DNA of 64,000 bases from Methanolobus psychrotolerans (GTDB lineage Archaea > Halobacteriota > Methanosarcinia > Methanosarcinales > Methanosarcinaceae), in contig NZ_MBKP01000004.1 of the NCBI RefSeq assembly GCF_002243045.1, positions 62,001 to 126,000 on the forward strand. Direction: 5' to 3'. Below, one piece after another: positions 46,471 to 55,423 of this stretch (positions are counted from its first letter, which is position 1; each line of letters begins with the position of its first letter). The notes under the pieces are model-generated. The model saw only the letters and a program-made list of their open reading frames with translations, was not told where the DNA came from and did not search any database. The position numbers and the translations under genes are program-made.

Positions 46471-46743
46471 AATTTGTCTCCTGTTCTGCTGTCATGATAT
46501 TTTGTTTAGCAGAAATCTATGTAAAATATCCATTTACTTAATTAATATATTACTATTTATTATATCGTGCACATTCAATCTATTCTGCAAGTAATTATCA
46601 AAAGATCACCGAGGTTCCAAAAGATACAAAATCCGAAATCCTCTCTTTCACACAAAACATTATATGCAAACTCTTTGATTGCTCTCCTTACCAAAAAATC
46701 TATAATCTCAGACGTAATATTACAGACTATAATTTTTCGATGT

Positions 46744-46815
46744 GCGGCTGTGGTTTAGTGGCTATGACCGTGGCTTCCCAAGCCATGAACCCGGGTTCGA
46801 ATCCCGGCAGCCGCA
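46744..46815 (+). tRNA. tRNA-Gly (anticodon CCC)
   Basis: Acceptor arms GCGGCTG and CAGCCGC pair; the anticodon stem GTGGC/GCCAT closes TTCCCAA (anticodon CCC); the T-arm CCGGG-TTCGAAT-CCCGG is canonical. The discriminator is A and CCA is not encoded. Confidence 0.96.
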
Positions 46816-47005
46816 TGAGGATTTTTATGGGGTATGAGTAAGTCCAAAAAACCGAACAGTATAAATAATTACACTAAACACACACATCCAAATTTAATTC
46901 ATTGTTGATGTATAAAAACCAAATAAATCTACTATTGAGATAGTGTTATTTTCAATATATGGACTCAATGATAGGAACCAATATAGTAACAATGTAAATT
47001 ATTAT
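46816..47005. other. AT-rich spacer, nothing recognised
   Basis: Follows tRNA-Gly. No frame, hairpin or promoter stands out beyond a few TATA-like runs. The following 360 bases, up to the hydrolase start at 47364, hold only the weak minus-strand gene at 47006-47281. Confidence 0.4.
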
Positions 47006-47281
47006 TCATATCATCAATGAAACAATGATGAAACTCATTTTATTTGTTCTAAACAAATGAGCTAGCAATGGATCTAGTGAATTCTTGCTATCTTTTATTT
47101 CTATGTTTTTGTCATCACCAAATTCGTCTATCAAATTAAAAACCACTCCACTCATTTTCTGTATTCTGCAACGTATCCTAAAATCTTGCAGATCGTGGAG
47201 TTGGTTTATTACTACAATTGTTGATAAGAAGGCATATATTCCTGTCAGGAATAATATTATTTGTTCTTGCTTTTGTTGCAT
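47006..47281 (-). CDS. possible small membrane protein
   Basis: A minus-strand frame of about 91 residues from the ATG at 47279-47281. It has one good membrane helix (QIILFLTGIYAFLSTIVVI) and a charged tail (EFGDDKNIEIKDSKNS), with a second hydrophobic stretch at the end. The composition looks protein-like, but no ribosome binding site precedes it, and in-frame starts upstream are possible. It is oriented against the dehalogenase-like gene. Support is weak. Confidence 0.3.
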   Translation of the reverse strand: MQQKQEQIILFLTGIYAFLSTIVVINQLHDLQDFRIRCRIQKMSGVVFNLIDEFGDDKNIEIKDSKNSLDPLLAHLFRTNKMSFIIVSLMI

Positions 47282-47363
47282 TTTTGTCGGATACGACGAA
47301 GATAAGAATATTTTCATTGATCTTGATTGTAAAATCTGGGGTGTAAAATCTGGGGTGGAAAAT

Positions 47364-48260
47364 ATGGATAATGAGGATGATATGGATAGTGCGAATAATC
47401 CGGCATGGATCGATACAAATGAATATCCGTTCAGATCGCATTTTTTTAGGACATCTGTTGGGAACATGCACTATGTTGACGAAGGGGAAGGGGATCCGGT
47501 GGTCTTCATACATGGCAATCCTTCATGGTCGTTTGAATTCAGGGGTCTGATCAAAGAGCTGTCAAAGAGCCACAGGTGCATTGCGCCTGACCATATCGGT
47601 TTTGGTTTGTCGGACAAACCGGGGCACTTTTCATATTTACCGGTGGACCATGCTATAAATCTTGATGCTTTTCTGGAGTCGCTGGATCTGGAGAACATCA
47701 CTTTGTTTTTTGGGGACTGGGGCGGGCCGATCGGATTATCCTATGCATTAAATCATCCTGAAAAGGTAAAGAATATCGTGATCACCAATACCTGGATGTG
47801 GTCTGTAAGATCAGATTGGTATTATCAGGCATTCAGCAATTTTGTAGGAGGGCCGAGTGGAAGATATCTCATCAAAAAGCATAATTTCTTTGCTAAGAAT
47901 GTTGTCAGGTCGGTTTTTGGTGACAAAAGCAAACTGACCCCGCAGATCCATAAACATTATTTGATGCCACTGGATGATCCGAAAAAAAGGAAAGGGTCCT
48001 GGATATTCCCAAAACAAATAATCGGCTCAGCGGATTGGTTACAATCCATGTGGGATGAAATACATGTCCTGAAGGATAAAAATATACTGATAGCCTGGGG
48101 CATGAAGGACATCGCTTTCAGGAAAAAGGAACTGGATCGATGGGCAGGAGCATTCCCGGATGCAAAAGTCATCAGATTTCCCAATGCAGGTCACTTTATT
48201 TCGGAAGAGGAGCCGGATGAGTTGATTGCAGTTATCAAAGGATTCATTCCGGATCAATGA
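47364..48260 (+). CDS. haloalkane-dehalogenase-like alpha/beta hydrolase
   Basis: A 298-residue hydrolase with all residues expected of haloalkane dehalogenases: HGNPSW (oxyanion region; N52 as halide-binding Asn), the nucleophile D118 followed by W119 in FFGDWGGPIG, acid D249 in WGMKDIAF, and H277 in NAGHFISEEEP. Known enzymes cut carbon-halogen bonds by an aspartyl-ester route. ATG 47364 follows GGGGTGG; the open frame upstream is low-complexity and not family-like. Natural substrates in a methanogen are unknown; a plain esterase or epoxide hydrolase is the alternative, but those usually lack the D-W pair. Confidence 0.85.
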   Translation: MDNEDDMDSANNPAWIDTNEYPFRSHFFRTSVGNMHYVDEGEGDPVVFIHGNPSWSFEFRGLIKELSKSHRCIAPDHIGFGLSDKPGHFSYLPVDHAINLDAFLESLDLENITLFFGDWGGPIGLSYALNHPEKVKNIVITNTWMWSVRSDWYYQAFSNFVGGPSGRYLIKKHNFFAKNVVRSVFGDKSKLTPQIHKHYLMPLDDPKKRKGSWIFPKQIIGSADWLQSMWDEIHVLKDKNILIAWGMKDIAFRKKELDRWAGAFPDAKVIRFPNAGHFISEEEPDELIAVIKGFIPDQ

Positions 48261-48381
48261 CATGTGGGGCATTAAAAACAGGCTTTTCTAAGATAATAGA
48301 AAAAGCCAGTGATGCTACTGACCAGGTTGTTGCGTGGTTATTTAAATCAATGGTGCTATCTTTATACTGAAGAGGAATACC

Positions 48382-48513
48382 ATGCCTAGATATTGTAAAG
48401 TATGCGGACAAAAAAGTGGCAGATGCAATCATCTGATGGTAGATTTTGGTGAAAGGGAAGAGCACAAGGAAGAAAAGAAGGAGGAATCCGGGGGTTCGGG
48501 AAGTCAAAAATAA
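48382..48513 (+). CDS. small zinc-finger-like protein (43 residues)
   Basis: ATG behind GAGG and a TTTATACT promoter-like run opens 43 codons. The peptide starts MPRYCKVCGQKSGRCNHL: C5, C8, C15 and H17 form a plausible single zinc knuckle, and the tail is highly charged with Glu and Lys. It lies between the dehalogenase-like and carbonic anhydrase genes. No family named. Confidence 0.6.
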   Translation: MPRYCKVCGQKSGRCNHLMVDFGEREEHKEEKKEESGGSGSQK

Positions 48514-48561
48514 TCATTATCCGTTTTGGGCACTTTATTGTAGTTATTTGAAGTGATTCAC

Positions 48562-49077
48562 ATGATTCTGAAATTCAAAGATACTAATCCTAAAATCTCT
48601 CCAACAGCTTTTGTAGCTGCAAATGCAACGGTAATTGGTGATGTTAGCATCTCAGACCAGTCTAGTGTCTGGTTCAATGCGGTTATCCGGGGTGATAGTG
48701 GTGCGGTCAAAATAGGTGAGAGGACAAGCATACAGGACAACGTTGTCATTCACACGGATGCGCCGCAGAGGGTTAAGATTGGGGACGATGTCACTGTCGG
48801 GCACGGGGCTGTACTGCATGGGTGCAATATAGGCAACAATGTACTCATCGGGATGAACGCCACGGTACTTGATGGCGCAGAGATAGAAGATAACTGCATC
48901 ATTGGGGCAAATGCACTTGTGCCGCCGGGGAAGAAGATACCTGCGGGAAGTCTTGTTGTCGGAGTGCCGGGAAAAGTACAGAGGCAGCTCACAGATGATG
49001 ACATCGCCCATATACGGGAGAATGCGGCGGAATATGTCCGATTGCTCAAAGAATATAAAAGTATGCAGGATGAATGA
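48562..49077 (+). CDS. gamma-class carbonic anhydrase family protein
   Basis: A 171-residue left-handed beta-helix protein with hexapeptide repeats (SVWFNAVIRGD, VKIGDDVTVGHGAVLHG). The three zinc-ligand histidines lie in VVIHTD, VGHGAVLHG. Cam, the prototype, comes from Methanosarcina; this short form lacks the Cam acidic loop and resembles CamH/YrdA proteins, which may or may not hydrate carbon dioxide. ATG 48562 is chosen over GTG 48553. Confidence 0.9.
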   Translation: MILKFKDTNPKISPTAFVAANATVIGDVSISDQSSVWFNAVIRGDSGAVKIGERTSIQDNVVIHTDAPQRVKIGDDVTVGHGAVLHGCNIGNNVLIGMNATVLDGAEIEDNCIIGANALVPPGKKIPAGSLVVGVPGKVQRQLTDDDIAHIRENAAEYVRLLKEYKSMQDE

Positions 49078-49107
49078 CTCCATCATGCCAGATTGGCTCT
49101 GCTAAAA

Positions 49108-49485
49108 TTATATGATAGCTAGCACAAACGCGATTATTCCAACTGCGAACAAAGCTGTGAATATCATGATCGTCTTTTTTCTCAGGTCTCTCTCTTTTTG
49201 CGTAAGAGGCCTTAATTCATGTTCGTGTTTCTTTTCCATATTTGATCCTACAAAGGTGCCGATGACCAGGCCGACAATATATCCTGTAAAGATACTTTCC
49301 AGCACAATAGCTATTGGTATCCCTATTGCAATGCCGATTGCAAGTCCACGTCCCATATAATGGCCCCTGGGGTACTTGCCGGTAGCCTTGTACTCTTCTC
49401 TTTTAAGCTTGAATGCAAAAAATGACATAACAAGCCCTGCAAGGAGCAGCGCAAGGATTATGATCAGAACAAAAGAATATGCCAT
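49108..49485 (-). CDS. small membrane protein, glycine-zipper-like
   Basis: A 125-residue protein with three or four helices. Helix two has a glycine-rich face (GRGLAIGIAIGIPIAIVL ... GLVIGTFVGS), as in glycine-zipper oligomers, then a charged segment (EKKHEHELRPLTQKERDLRKK) and a last helix. Function unknown. It is alone and convergent with the carbonic anhydrase gene. Confidence 0.65.
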   Translation of the reverse strand: MAYSFVLIIILALLLAGLVMSFFAFKLKREEYKATGKYPRGHYMGRGLAIGIAIGIPIAIVLESIFTGYIVGLVIGTFVGSNMEKKHEHELRPLTQKERDLRKKTIMIFTALFAVGIIAFVLAII

Positions 49486-49696
49486 GCATCTGGTTTTGTA
49501 TCCTTTAACTTAATAGTTTGCGGACAGGGGAAGTTATCATTGGCGTGACATCGCCGGTATTTAGTTTCAAATACTAGTGATGCGTAATATAATATATGGA
49601 GTAAATGGCATCCTGCGTTCTCAGTTAGGGCGAAAATGCAGGAATCAGCCTTAAAAAGGGCTTATCTTTTATAGAGTGGAACCAAGGAGTGAAACA

Positions 49697-50497
49697 ATGA
49701 TAGTTGGGGATATAATGACTAAAGACCCGGTATGTGTAAAAGAAAATGATCTGATGACACATGCCAGGCAGGTATTGCGTGATAATCATCTGCATGGCCT
49801 TCCTGTACTGGATGAAAATGGCCGCGTAGTGGGGATGCTGGATGTCCAGGACGTCCTCAGGTTACAGTCGGGAAGGTCTGAAGTAACAGTAGGAGGTTAT
49901 GCGCGTGAATTCCCGTTTATCATTCCCCAGACCGGGGTAAGAGAGGCTGCAAAACTACTGATCGATGCACAGCAACACCGCTCTCCGGTCTTGAACTCAT
50001 CAACAGACAAAACTATCGCAGGCATACTGAGTGATACCAATCTGTTGCGACAAGTCCATCTATCAAAGCTCCCTCAAAAGACAGTGGGGGAGATAATGAA
50101 CAAAAATGTAAAGACTGCTTATCCAGATGACAGTGTAGCTAAGATATGGGGCAACATGCTGGAATGGGATTACACAGGAATACCTGTTGTATCTCATGAT
50201 GATGAAGTCATAGGAATAATCACCCGGAGCGATATCATAAAAGTAGGGTTTGCCAGAGTAGTTACCCGTTCCGGTGATTTCCATGACAATGGTTCCGGGG
50301 ATAGCCCTAAAGTAGAAAAGCTAATGTCTACACCGCTTTATTCGATCAGTTCCGGCACAACCATCTCCAAAGCCATCGAAGCCATAATTCACTACGATGT
50401 TGGTCGCATATGCGTCACAGATAACAAACATCTCATAGGCATTGTTGACAGGTTTTCCCTTCTGAAAGAATGTCTTTCAGGCCACGGTTTTGAATGA
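49697..50497 (+). CDS. four-CBS-domain protein, copy 2
   Basis: A 266-residue protein of four CBS motifs beginning DIMTKDPVCVKENDLMTHA, with GMLDVQDVLRL, GILSDTNLL, GIITRSDII and GIVDRFSLL marking the motif ends. ATG 49697 follows AAGGAGTG; seven more codons are open upstream. It is not adjacent to any transporter or kinase. It is a sensor by family knowledge, with nucleotide binding inferred. Confidence 0.88.
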   Translation: MIVGDIMTKDPVCVKENDLMTHARQVLRDNHLHGLPVLDENGRVVGMLDVQDVLRLQSGRSEVTVGGYAREFPFIIPQTGVREAAKLLIDAQQHRSPVLNSSTDKTIAGILSDTNLLRQVHLSKLPQKTVGEIMNKNVKTAYPDDSVAKIWGNMLEWDYTGIPVVSHDDEVIGIITRSDIIKVGFARVVTRSGDFHDNGSGDSPKVEKLMSTPLYSISSGTTISKAIEAIIHYDVGRICVTDNKHLIGIVDRFSLLKECLSGHGFE

Positions 50498-50834
50498 TTT
50501 CCTACTTTCCCACCATTTTTTTATAATTTTGCATCTGCCAGAGTTTTACAAAGGCGATTTTATCATTGTTTTTCATTCAATCAGGTCAATGCAGGGTCTT
50601 TTCAAAAACACCACTTTCAATATTCATATTATGTAGGCTTGTTTCTATGGCATTAATTCCTTCAATATTACCTTTATTTCATAATTTACTATCATATTTG
50701 TCACTAAATCATAATTTATCATGATTATTTCCTTTTTTCCCACTCAAAACATCTATATCCTCCTTATCTTCCTATATACTGCAATTTATTGAATTATACA
50801 GGTAAAAAAGATGTAATTGGAGATATATCGACTT
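50498..50834 (+). promoter_or_regulatory. AT-rich upstream region with direct repeat
   Basis: No gene. TCATAATTTA occurs at 50679-50688 and again at 50709-50718, exactly 30 bases apart and thus on the same face of the helix; a TATA-like CTATATACT follows near 50792. The repeats could bind a regulator of the YkgJ-kinase-HAD run. The rest holds nothing I recognise. Confidence 0.4.
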
Positions 50835-51443
50835 ATGGAATCCAGTATGACGGTAAAAAAGGCTATTCATTATAATGTGATACAGAACATTCTGCGATAT
50901 TATGAATGTCCCGATACATGCAAGGCATATTGTTGCAAGAACGGCCGGGTTCACATGCTCGAAGATGAGTTCAGGTTCCTTACAGAAAAGGACCAGGAGA
51001 AAGCAAAGAATATTATAAGCGATTCCAATATCCCTCATCTCTATATGATGAACACCCCATGCTCTTTTTTGAATATGATCGACAGGTGCGATATCTATGA
51101 CAAAAGGCCTACTGTCTGCGGTCTGTATCCATTTAAAGTAAATAATTCCGGCGTCTCACTAGGATTACAGCCATGCCCTCTGGGTTTTTTGATAATCAGA
51201 GACTTCTCATCATGGATAATGGACACCATCTCAAGATCAAATATCCCGGAAGATGAAAAGGCCGGGAAGATCAAGGAATGGCAGAATAATCTGGATTCCT
51301 ATGAAACCGAACTTTCTGAATTCCACATAAAACCGATCCTGAAAGAAATGCAGATACCCTTTGATGAACTTGATATACTGTCAATGTTCCTGTTCTCTAA
51401 AAATGCGTTGAAAAACATTCCCCTATGTACTCCTACACTTTAA
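50835..51443 (+). CDS. YkgJ-type cysteine cluster protein
   Basis: A protein of about 202 residues with the family pattern C-x3-C-x3-CC (CPDTCKAYCC) near residue 28, then PCSFLNMIDRCDIYDKRPTVCGLYPF near residue 90. These proteins bind zinc or an iron-sulfur cluster and some are oxygenase-like or involved in metal insertion; function is not settled. The start is uncertain (ATG 50835 or ATG 50847). It opens a three-gene run. Confidence 0.85.
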   Translation: MESSMTVKKAIHYNVIQNILRYYECPDTCKAYCCKNGRVHMLEDEFRFLTEKDQEKAKNIISDSNIPHLYMMNTPCSFLNMIDRCDIYDKRPTVCGLYPFKVNNSGVSLGLQPCPLGFLIIRDFSSWIMDTISRSNIPEDEKAGKIKEWQNNLDSYETELSEFHIKPILKEMQIPFDELDILSMFLFSKNALKNIPLCTPTL

Positions 51444-51516
51444 CAGATAGACACATATAGTCATACATAGAAGTGCATAGAGTATATACCAACTCAAACA
51501 ACGGGGAAATGCGGTT

Positions 51517-52458
51517 TTGAAATATTATGTGAACACTCTTTATCCGGGAGACCGTTTCAGGGACTGGCTTGTCGGACTGCTTGGTGACAGGATACATAAT
51601 AAGAATTGTATGGTTGATGTTTTCAAGTATGATCCATCCTCGCATACCGTATGCAGGTACAAGTTCAGAGGAGAACGGTATAGTGTTGTAGCCAAGTTCT
51701 TTGCCGAGCCGCGTGGGAAAATGAAAAGATACGATGCATGTGAGGCAATGACGAATGAATATACCAATCTGAAAAGAGTGGAGCAATTCATAAACGTTGC
51801 AAAGCCCATAGCAATGAACCGGGATTTTAATTGTGTCCTCGTAACTGAGTATATATCAGGCAAATCTCTTTTCCGTTACATGGAAAACGAAAGGAATCTT
51901 TATGATCGTCTTACATCGGTTGCGCACATGCTTCGCCGCCTCCATGATTCCACAGAAGGCTACTATAACAGGGCGCGGGAATTTGCAAATTTCCATCATG
52001 TTCTGGATCAGCTCCATCTCGATCATTTCACAAGACAGGTTTTTAATGAACTGCTGGGAAGATGGTGGTACAGTCCGCTCCTTGACCGTTACTGCGGCTG
52101 CATGGTTCACAGGGATGCAACTCCTTCCAATTATATTTTCAGGAAAAGTGTTCCGTATGCTCTTGATTTTGAAAGTTCTTGGGAGAACGGCAATGCTGTG
52201 AGGGATCTGGGTATATTGTGCTCTGAACTGAAGAATTATTTTGAATATAACAAGGGTTCAGGAACAAGCGCTGAGCCTTATATTGGGCATTTCCTCTGGC
52301 ATTACAGCAGGAATGAGGAAGATTTCCATTATATTACAAAGGTATTGCCTTTCTTCATGAGCCTTGGGCTCATAAGGTCTGCCCGGTTGCACAGGCGATA
52401 TCCACATTATAATTATCTCATTAAGGAGGCTATTGAATGTCTGAAGGCTCCCAGATAA
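51517..52458 (+). CDS. APH-like small-molecule kinase
   Basis: A 313-residue kinase-fold protein. The ATP lysine is probably in YSVVAKFF; the catalytic motif is VHRDATPSNYIF near residue 195 and the metal aspartate is in ALDFESSW near residue 212, where DFE replaces DFG as in aminoglycoside/choline kinases. The acceptor is unknown. Its last 22 bases overlap a HAD phosphatase gene, so a kinase and a phosphatase are translationally coupled. Confidence 0.82.
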   Translation: MKYYVNTLYPGDRFRDWLVGLLGDRIHNKNCMVDVFKYDPSSHTVCRYKFRGERYSVVAKFFAEPRGKMKRYDACEAMTNEYTNLKRVEQFINVAKPIAMNRDFNCVLVTEYISGKSLFRYMENERNLYDRLTSVAHMLRRLHDSTEGYYNRAREFANFHHVLDQLHLDHFTRQVFNELLGRWWYSPLLDRYCGCMVHRDATPSNYIFRKSVPYALDFESSWENGNAVRDLGILCSELKNYFEYNKGSGTSAEPYIGHFLWHYSRNEEDFHYITKVLPFFMSLGLIRSARLHRRYPHYNYLIKEAIECLKAPR

Positions 52459-53138
52459 AGGGTTTGATATTTGATTGTTACCACACGCTGATAGATATCC
52501 AGACAGATGAGAGCAGTTTCTCAACCTATGATGCTGTGAGCAAGTGGTTGCAGTACCGGGGTGTGAAGGTAGATCCTTCTGTATTGAAAGAGGAATATCG
52601 CAACAGGACAAAGTACATAGTTGAAACTTCAGCAGAGTTCCACCCGGAAATAAAGATAGAGGAAGTCTTTGAGTCTATCTGCAATGATCATTCGATGTGG
52701 GATATCGATGCAAAGGAACTGGGAATTGAAACCTCTATTGTTTTCAGATCTGCATCCTTGCGCAAGATAGAGGCTTATCCGCAAAGCCGGATGGTCCTTG
52801 AAAAGTATAGGGATCTTCCTAAATGCATAGTATCTAACGGACAGCGCGTTTTCTCGGAGGTTGAATTGAAATTTCTGGGGCTTCATGAGTATTTTGATTT
52901 CATTATATTCTCCTCAGATGTGAGGTACAAGAAACCCGATACAAGGTTATTTGAAAAGGCGCTGGGTCTTCTGGGTCTTGAAGCGCATGAAGTGTTGTCC
53001 ATAGGTGACACCCCTGAGAATGATATCTTTCCGCCTCAGGAGCTTGGAATGCAGGCCATGCACATCCGGGATGCATGGAAAGAAGTTGCAGACATAGAAA
53101 ATAAAGGTGATGAAGCCGAAAATACAGAAGAGGCCTGA
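52437..53138 (+). CDS. HAD-superfamily hydrolase
   Basis: A 233-residue HAD protein. Motif I is FDCYHTLID with the second Asp replaced by Tyr (D-x-Y), as in haloacid-dehalogenase-like members; motif II is ivSNGQ; motif III KKPDTRLF supplies Lys; motif IV is SIGDTPENDI. Most relatives are phosphatases. It overlaps the kinase gene by 22 bases, suggesting the same metabolite pool. Confidence 0.85.
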   Translation: MSEGSQIKGLIFDCYHTLIDIQTDESSFSTYDAVSKWLQYRGVKVDPSVLKEEYRNRTKYIVETSAEFHPEIKIEEVFESICNDHSMWDIDAKELGIETSIVFRSASLRKIEAYPQSRMVLEKYRDLPKCIVSNGQRVFSEVELKFLGLHEYFDFIIFSSDVRYKKPDTRLFEKALGLLGLEAHEVLSIGDTPENDIFPPQELGMQAMHIRDAWKEVADIENKGDEAENTEEA

Positions 53139-53158
53139 ACCCTATGTTCTTTTATTTT

Positions 53159-53776
53159 TTATTTATCCCTTATCTGGCATGATTCACTGCACATCGACCT
53201 GATGAACTCAGAAACCTTATCATAATTCTCCTTTGTACAGAAAACGATGCTCTTTTCTCCGTATCCGGCTGAAAGTGTGATGGTGCTGCTGTATGGGTAG
53301 AATGTAGCCTTCCTGATCTTTTTCCATTTTATGTCCTGGTCCTGTCTGGAATTTGCAAGAAAACCTGCTCCTGTTGCTGTAGGATTCCTGGCAAGAAGTC
53401 CGATGATTATCAGCAGGAAATTCAATTTACTATTCTTGCTACGTTGTTCCACACGGCTGATGGTTCGCACACTGTTACTGTCCATTCTGTAGGAAAGCAT
53501 GTATTTGTTCCCGTAGTATACGAATATGAACACTGCTGTGAAAAAGAACAATAAGCCTATGAGTATCAACGCATATTTAATGTCACTCGCATTGCTGCTG
53601 TTGGAATAAAAGTTCCCGCTCAGAATCGAAGGAAGTGTTATTAAAAACACGATGCTAAACGTGATAAATGTTGCAATTCCCAGAACTTTTAGTAGTTCTT
53701 TCATGATGAACCTGTTAGTCAATATTGAAACGTCAATATCCCATTTGATCTCATTTTTCGTGTTTATATCCATCAC
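53159..53776 (-). CDS. membrane protein with PH-like domain
   Basis: A 205-residue protein. After IKWDIDVSILTNRFIMKEL come two close helices (residues 28-52 and 64-88), then a beta-rich domain (RISRVEQRSKNS ... STITLSAGYGEKSIVFCTKE) similar to bacterial PH-like domains on membrane proteins. Archaeal relatives occur singly in Methanosarcinaceae. No function known. Confidence 0.65.
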   Translation of the reverse strand: MMDINTKNEIKWDIDVSILTNRFIMKELLKVLGIATFITFSIVFLITLPSILSGNFYSNSSNASDIKYALILIGLLFFFTAVFIFVYYGNKYMLSYRMDSNSVRTISRVEQRSKNSKLNFLLIIIGLLARNPTATGAGFLANSRQDQDIKWKKIRKATFYPYSSTITLSAGYGEKSIVFCTKENYDKVSEFIRSMCSESCQIRDK

Positions 53777-53915
53777 CAGCCATAACCACCTATCATTGTG
53801 AAACGACTAAATCCCTGCTGGATGAAGTCGATACTACAATGAAGCAACATCTATTAAATCATTTTTAATTTTAGAGGCAATGAAACTATTTGCCAGATAT
53901 GTACAGGCAGTTAGG

Positions 53916-54776
53916 TTATTTCCAGCATGAAGCTTCCGGTATTCTGTTCCTCAGTCTTTCTATCTGGAGTCTCTTTGCTTCGTTGTATCTTCTCCATAGC
54001 AAAAAAAAGCCGATCAATGCAACTGAGACCTGTCCAATGAAAACATTCACCACGGGCAGGGGACATATGGCTAAGACTTCGGGCAGTCCGTTCCAGAGCC
54101 CGTGAAGTATGGCAACTGTCAGATATGTGATGATGACCTTGTGGTTGATATGAAATATCCGTGGTCCGCTTTCCCTGAACATCACACTGACAAGGATGGC
54201 TGTCCATGTGCCATGTCCTATGGGGGCGATAACTCCTCTTATAAGGGTTATAAGGACTGTCTGGGAAAGGCTTCCCCCACTTGCCAGGAAGGCTGTAAAG
54301 GCGTAGCCTGTGCTTTCAAGTGCTGCAAAACCCATGCCCGATGCCGCGCCAAGAATGAGGCCGTCCATTTCGGAATCATGAAAGCAGCGCTTTGCGATAA
54401 TCAGGACCCCAAGTATTTTGGCAAATTCTTCTATCAGTCCGACCTCAAAGGAATAAAGCAATTTATGTTGGGATAAGAATATAGGTTCCAGTGTTGCTGC
54501 GGCCAGTACCCCAAGCAATCCACCATAGAAAAAAGCCCATGATGTTGTTGGTATATCGAGTTTGCTCAAATGTCTTCTCTGGTAGAAAAAGGCAACATAT
54601 GTGATGGGCACCAGAAAGTTCCCAAGCATAACGACTGTAGGGAATATATTGGAATTGCGGGTTGCTGCAAGTGTGAACACTCCGAATATATACAGAAGTA
54701 ATCCGCCTGTAAATACTTTAAGCCAAGAGAGTTTTCTCTCATCTTCCACTTCCTCGTAGATTTTTGTTTCTTTCAT
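53916..54776 (-). CDS. PrsW-family intramembrane metalloprotease
   Basis: A 286-residue protein with about eight helices. Catalytic marks of the PrsW/CPBP group are in place: E116-E117-x2-K120 (IEEFAK), E154 (AALES), H188 (GHGTW) and H225 (HGLWNG). PrsW cleaves anti-sigma factors in Bacillus; archaea have no sigma factors, so the target must differ, perhaps membrane-tethered regulators. It stands alone. Confidence 0.85.
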   Translation of the reverse strand: MKETKIYEEVEDERKLSWLKVFTGGLLLYIFGVFTLAATRNSNIFPTVVMLGNFLVPITYVAFFYQRRHLSKLDIPTTSWAFFYGGLLGVLAAATLEPIFLSQHKLLYSFEVGLIEEFAKILGVLIIAKRCFHDSEMDGLILGAASGMGFAALESTGYAFTAFLASGGSLSQTVLITLIRGVIAPIGHGTWTAILVSVMFRESGPRIFHINHKVIITYLTVAILHGLWNGLPEVLAICPLPVVNVFIGQVSVALIGFFLLWRRYNEAKRLQIERLRNRIPEASCWK

Positions 54777-54936
54777 GTATATAACATTAGTCAGTACTCT
54801 GGGAAGTTGTTCAAATTGACAAGTGCTATTTTGAAAGTCATTAAATGGTCCGCATCAAATTAAGCATAAATTCCAATTTGAATATATGGTGTTAAGGCAT
54901 ATAATTTACGACATCAAATTTGATCACAGGATGTAA

Positions 54937-55395
54937 TTGAAGATGCCGGATCCAGTAAAAGATGATACGATTTTGGAATGGGAAAGAAAACAGCTTCTTG
55001 CAGCATTGCATGCACGTCTTTTTTGGGTAGGCGAAGAAGTGCCCTATTCAGTTGATATAAAAGGGATAAAGTGTAAGCTACACGATCTGGTATGGGGGCT
55101 CATAAACAGGGATGAGATATCGGATGAGGACATAAAGCAGATCGAGAAATACATCTCTTATCTCAAAGAAAAGGAAACAGAGGATGAACTGCAGCTAGCA
55201 ACAAAAAAACTTACAAGGGACGAAGCAAAGAATCTTTTCGATGAAACTGCTGGTTTGCTCCGGGCAATAATGGACCTCCGGGAAATTGAAGATGGGACTG
55301 CAAAGGAGAAAGAAAAAGAGTTTCATGAAACTTTTTCCCGGGAGCGCGTGGCTGAAGTGCGTCGATGGCTTAGCTTCCTGAGAGATAATGGATGA
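54937..55395 (+). CDS. DUF5788 family protein
   Basis: A 152-residue charged helical protein recognised as DUF5788, an archaeal family. The conserved core is HARLFWVGEEVPYSV followed by KLHDLVWGLINRDEIS. The rest is coiled coil rich in Lys and Glu. No enzyme motif. AGGA sits five bases ahead of the TTG at 54937; ATG 54943 is the alternative start. Confidence 0.75.
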   Translation: MKMPDPVKDDTILEWERKQLLAALHARLFWVGEEVPYSVDIKGIKCKLHDLVWGLINRDEISDEDIKQIEKYISYLKEKETEDELQLATKKLTRDEAKNLFDETAGLLRAIMDLREIEDGTAKEKEKEFHETFSRERVAEVRRWLSFLRDNG

Positions 55396-55423
55396 TTAGT
55401 AGAAAACCTCACATCAAATTAAT

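Noticed and set aside
47085-47363. Upstream extension of the dehalogenase-like gene
   Set aside because: The family domain and a GGGGTGG site point to ATG 47364; the extra 93 residues are Cys/Ile-rich and unlike any N-terminal domain.
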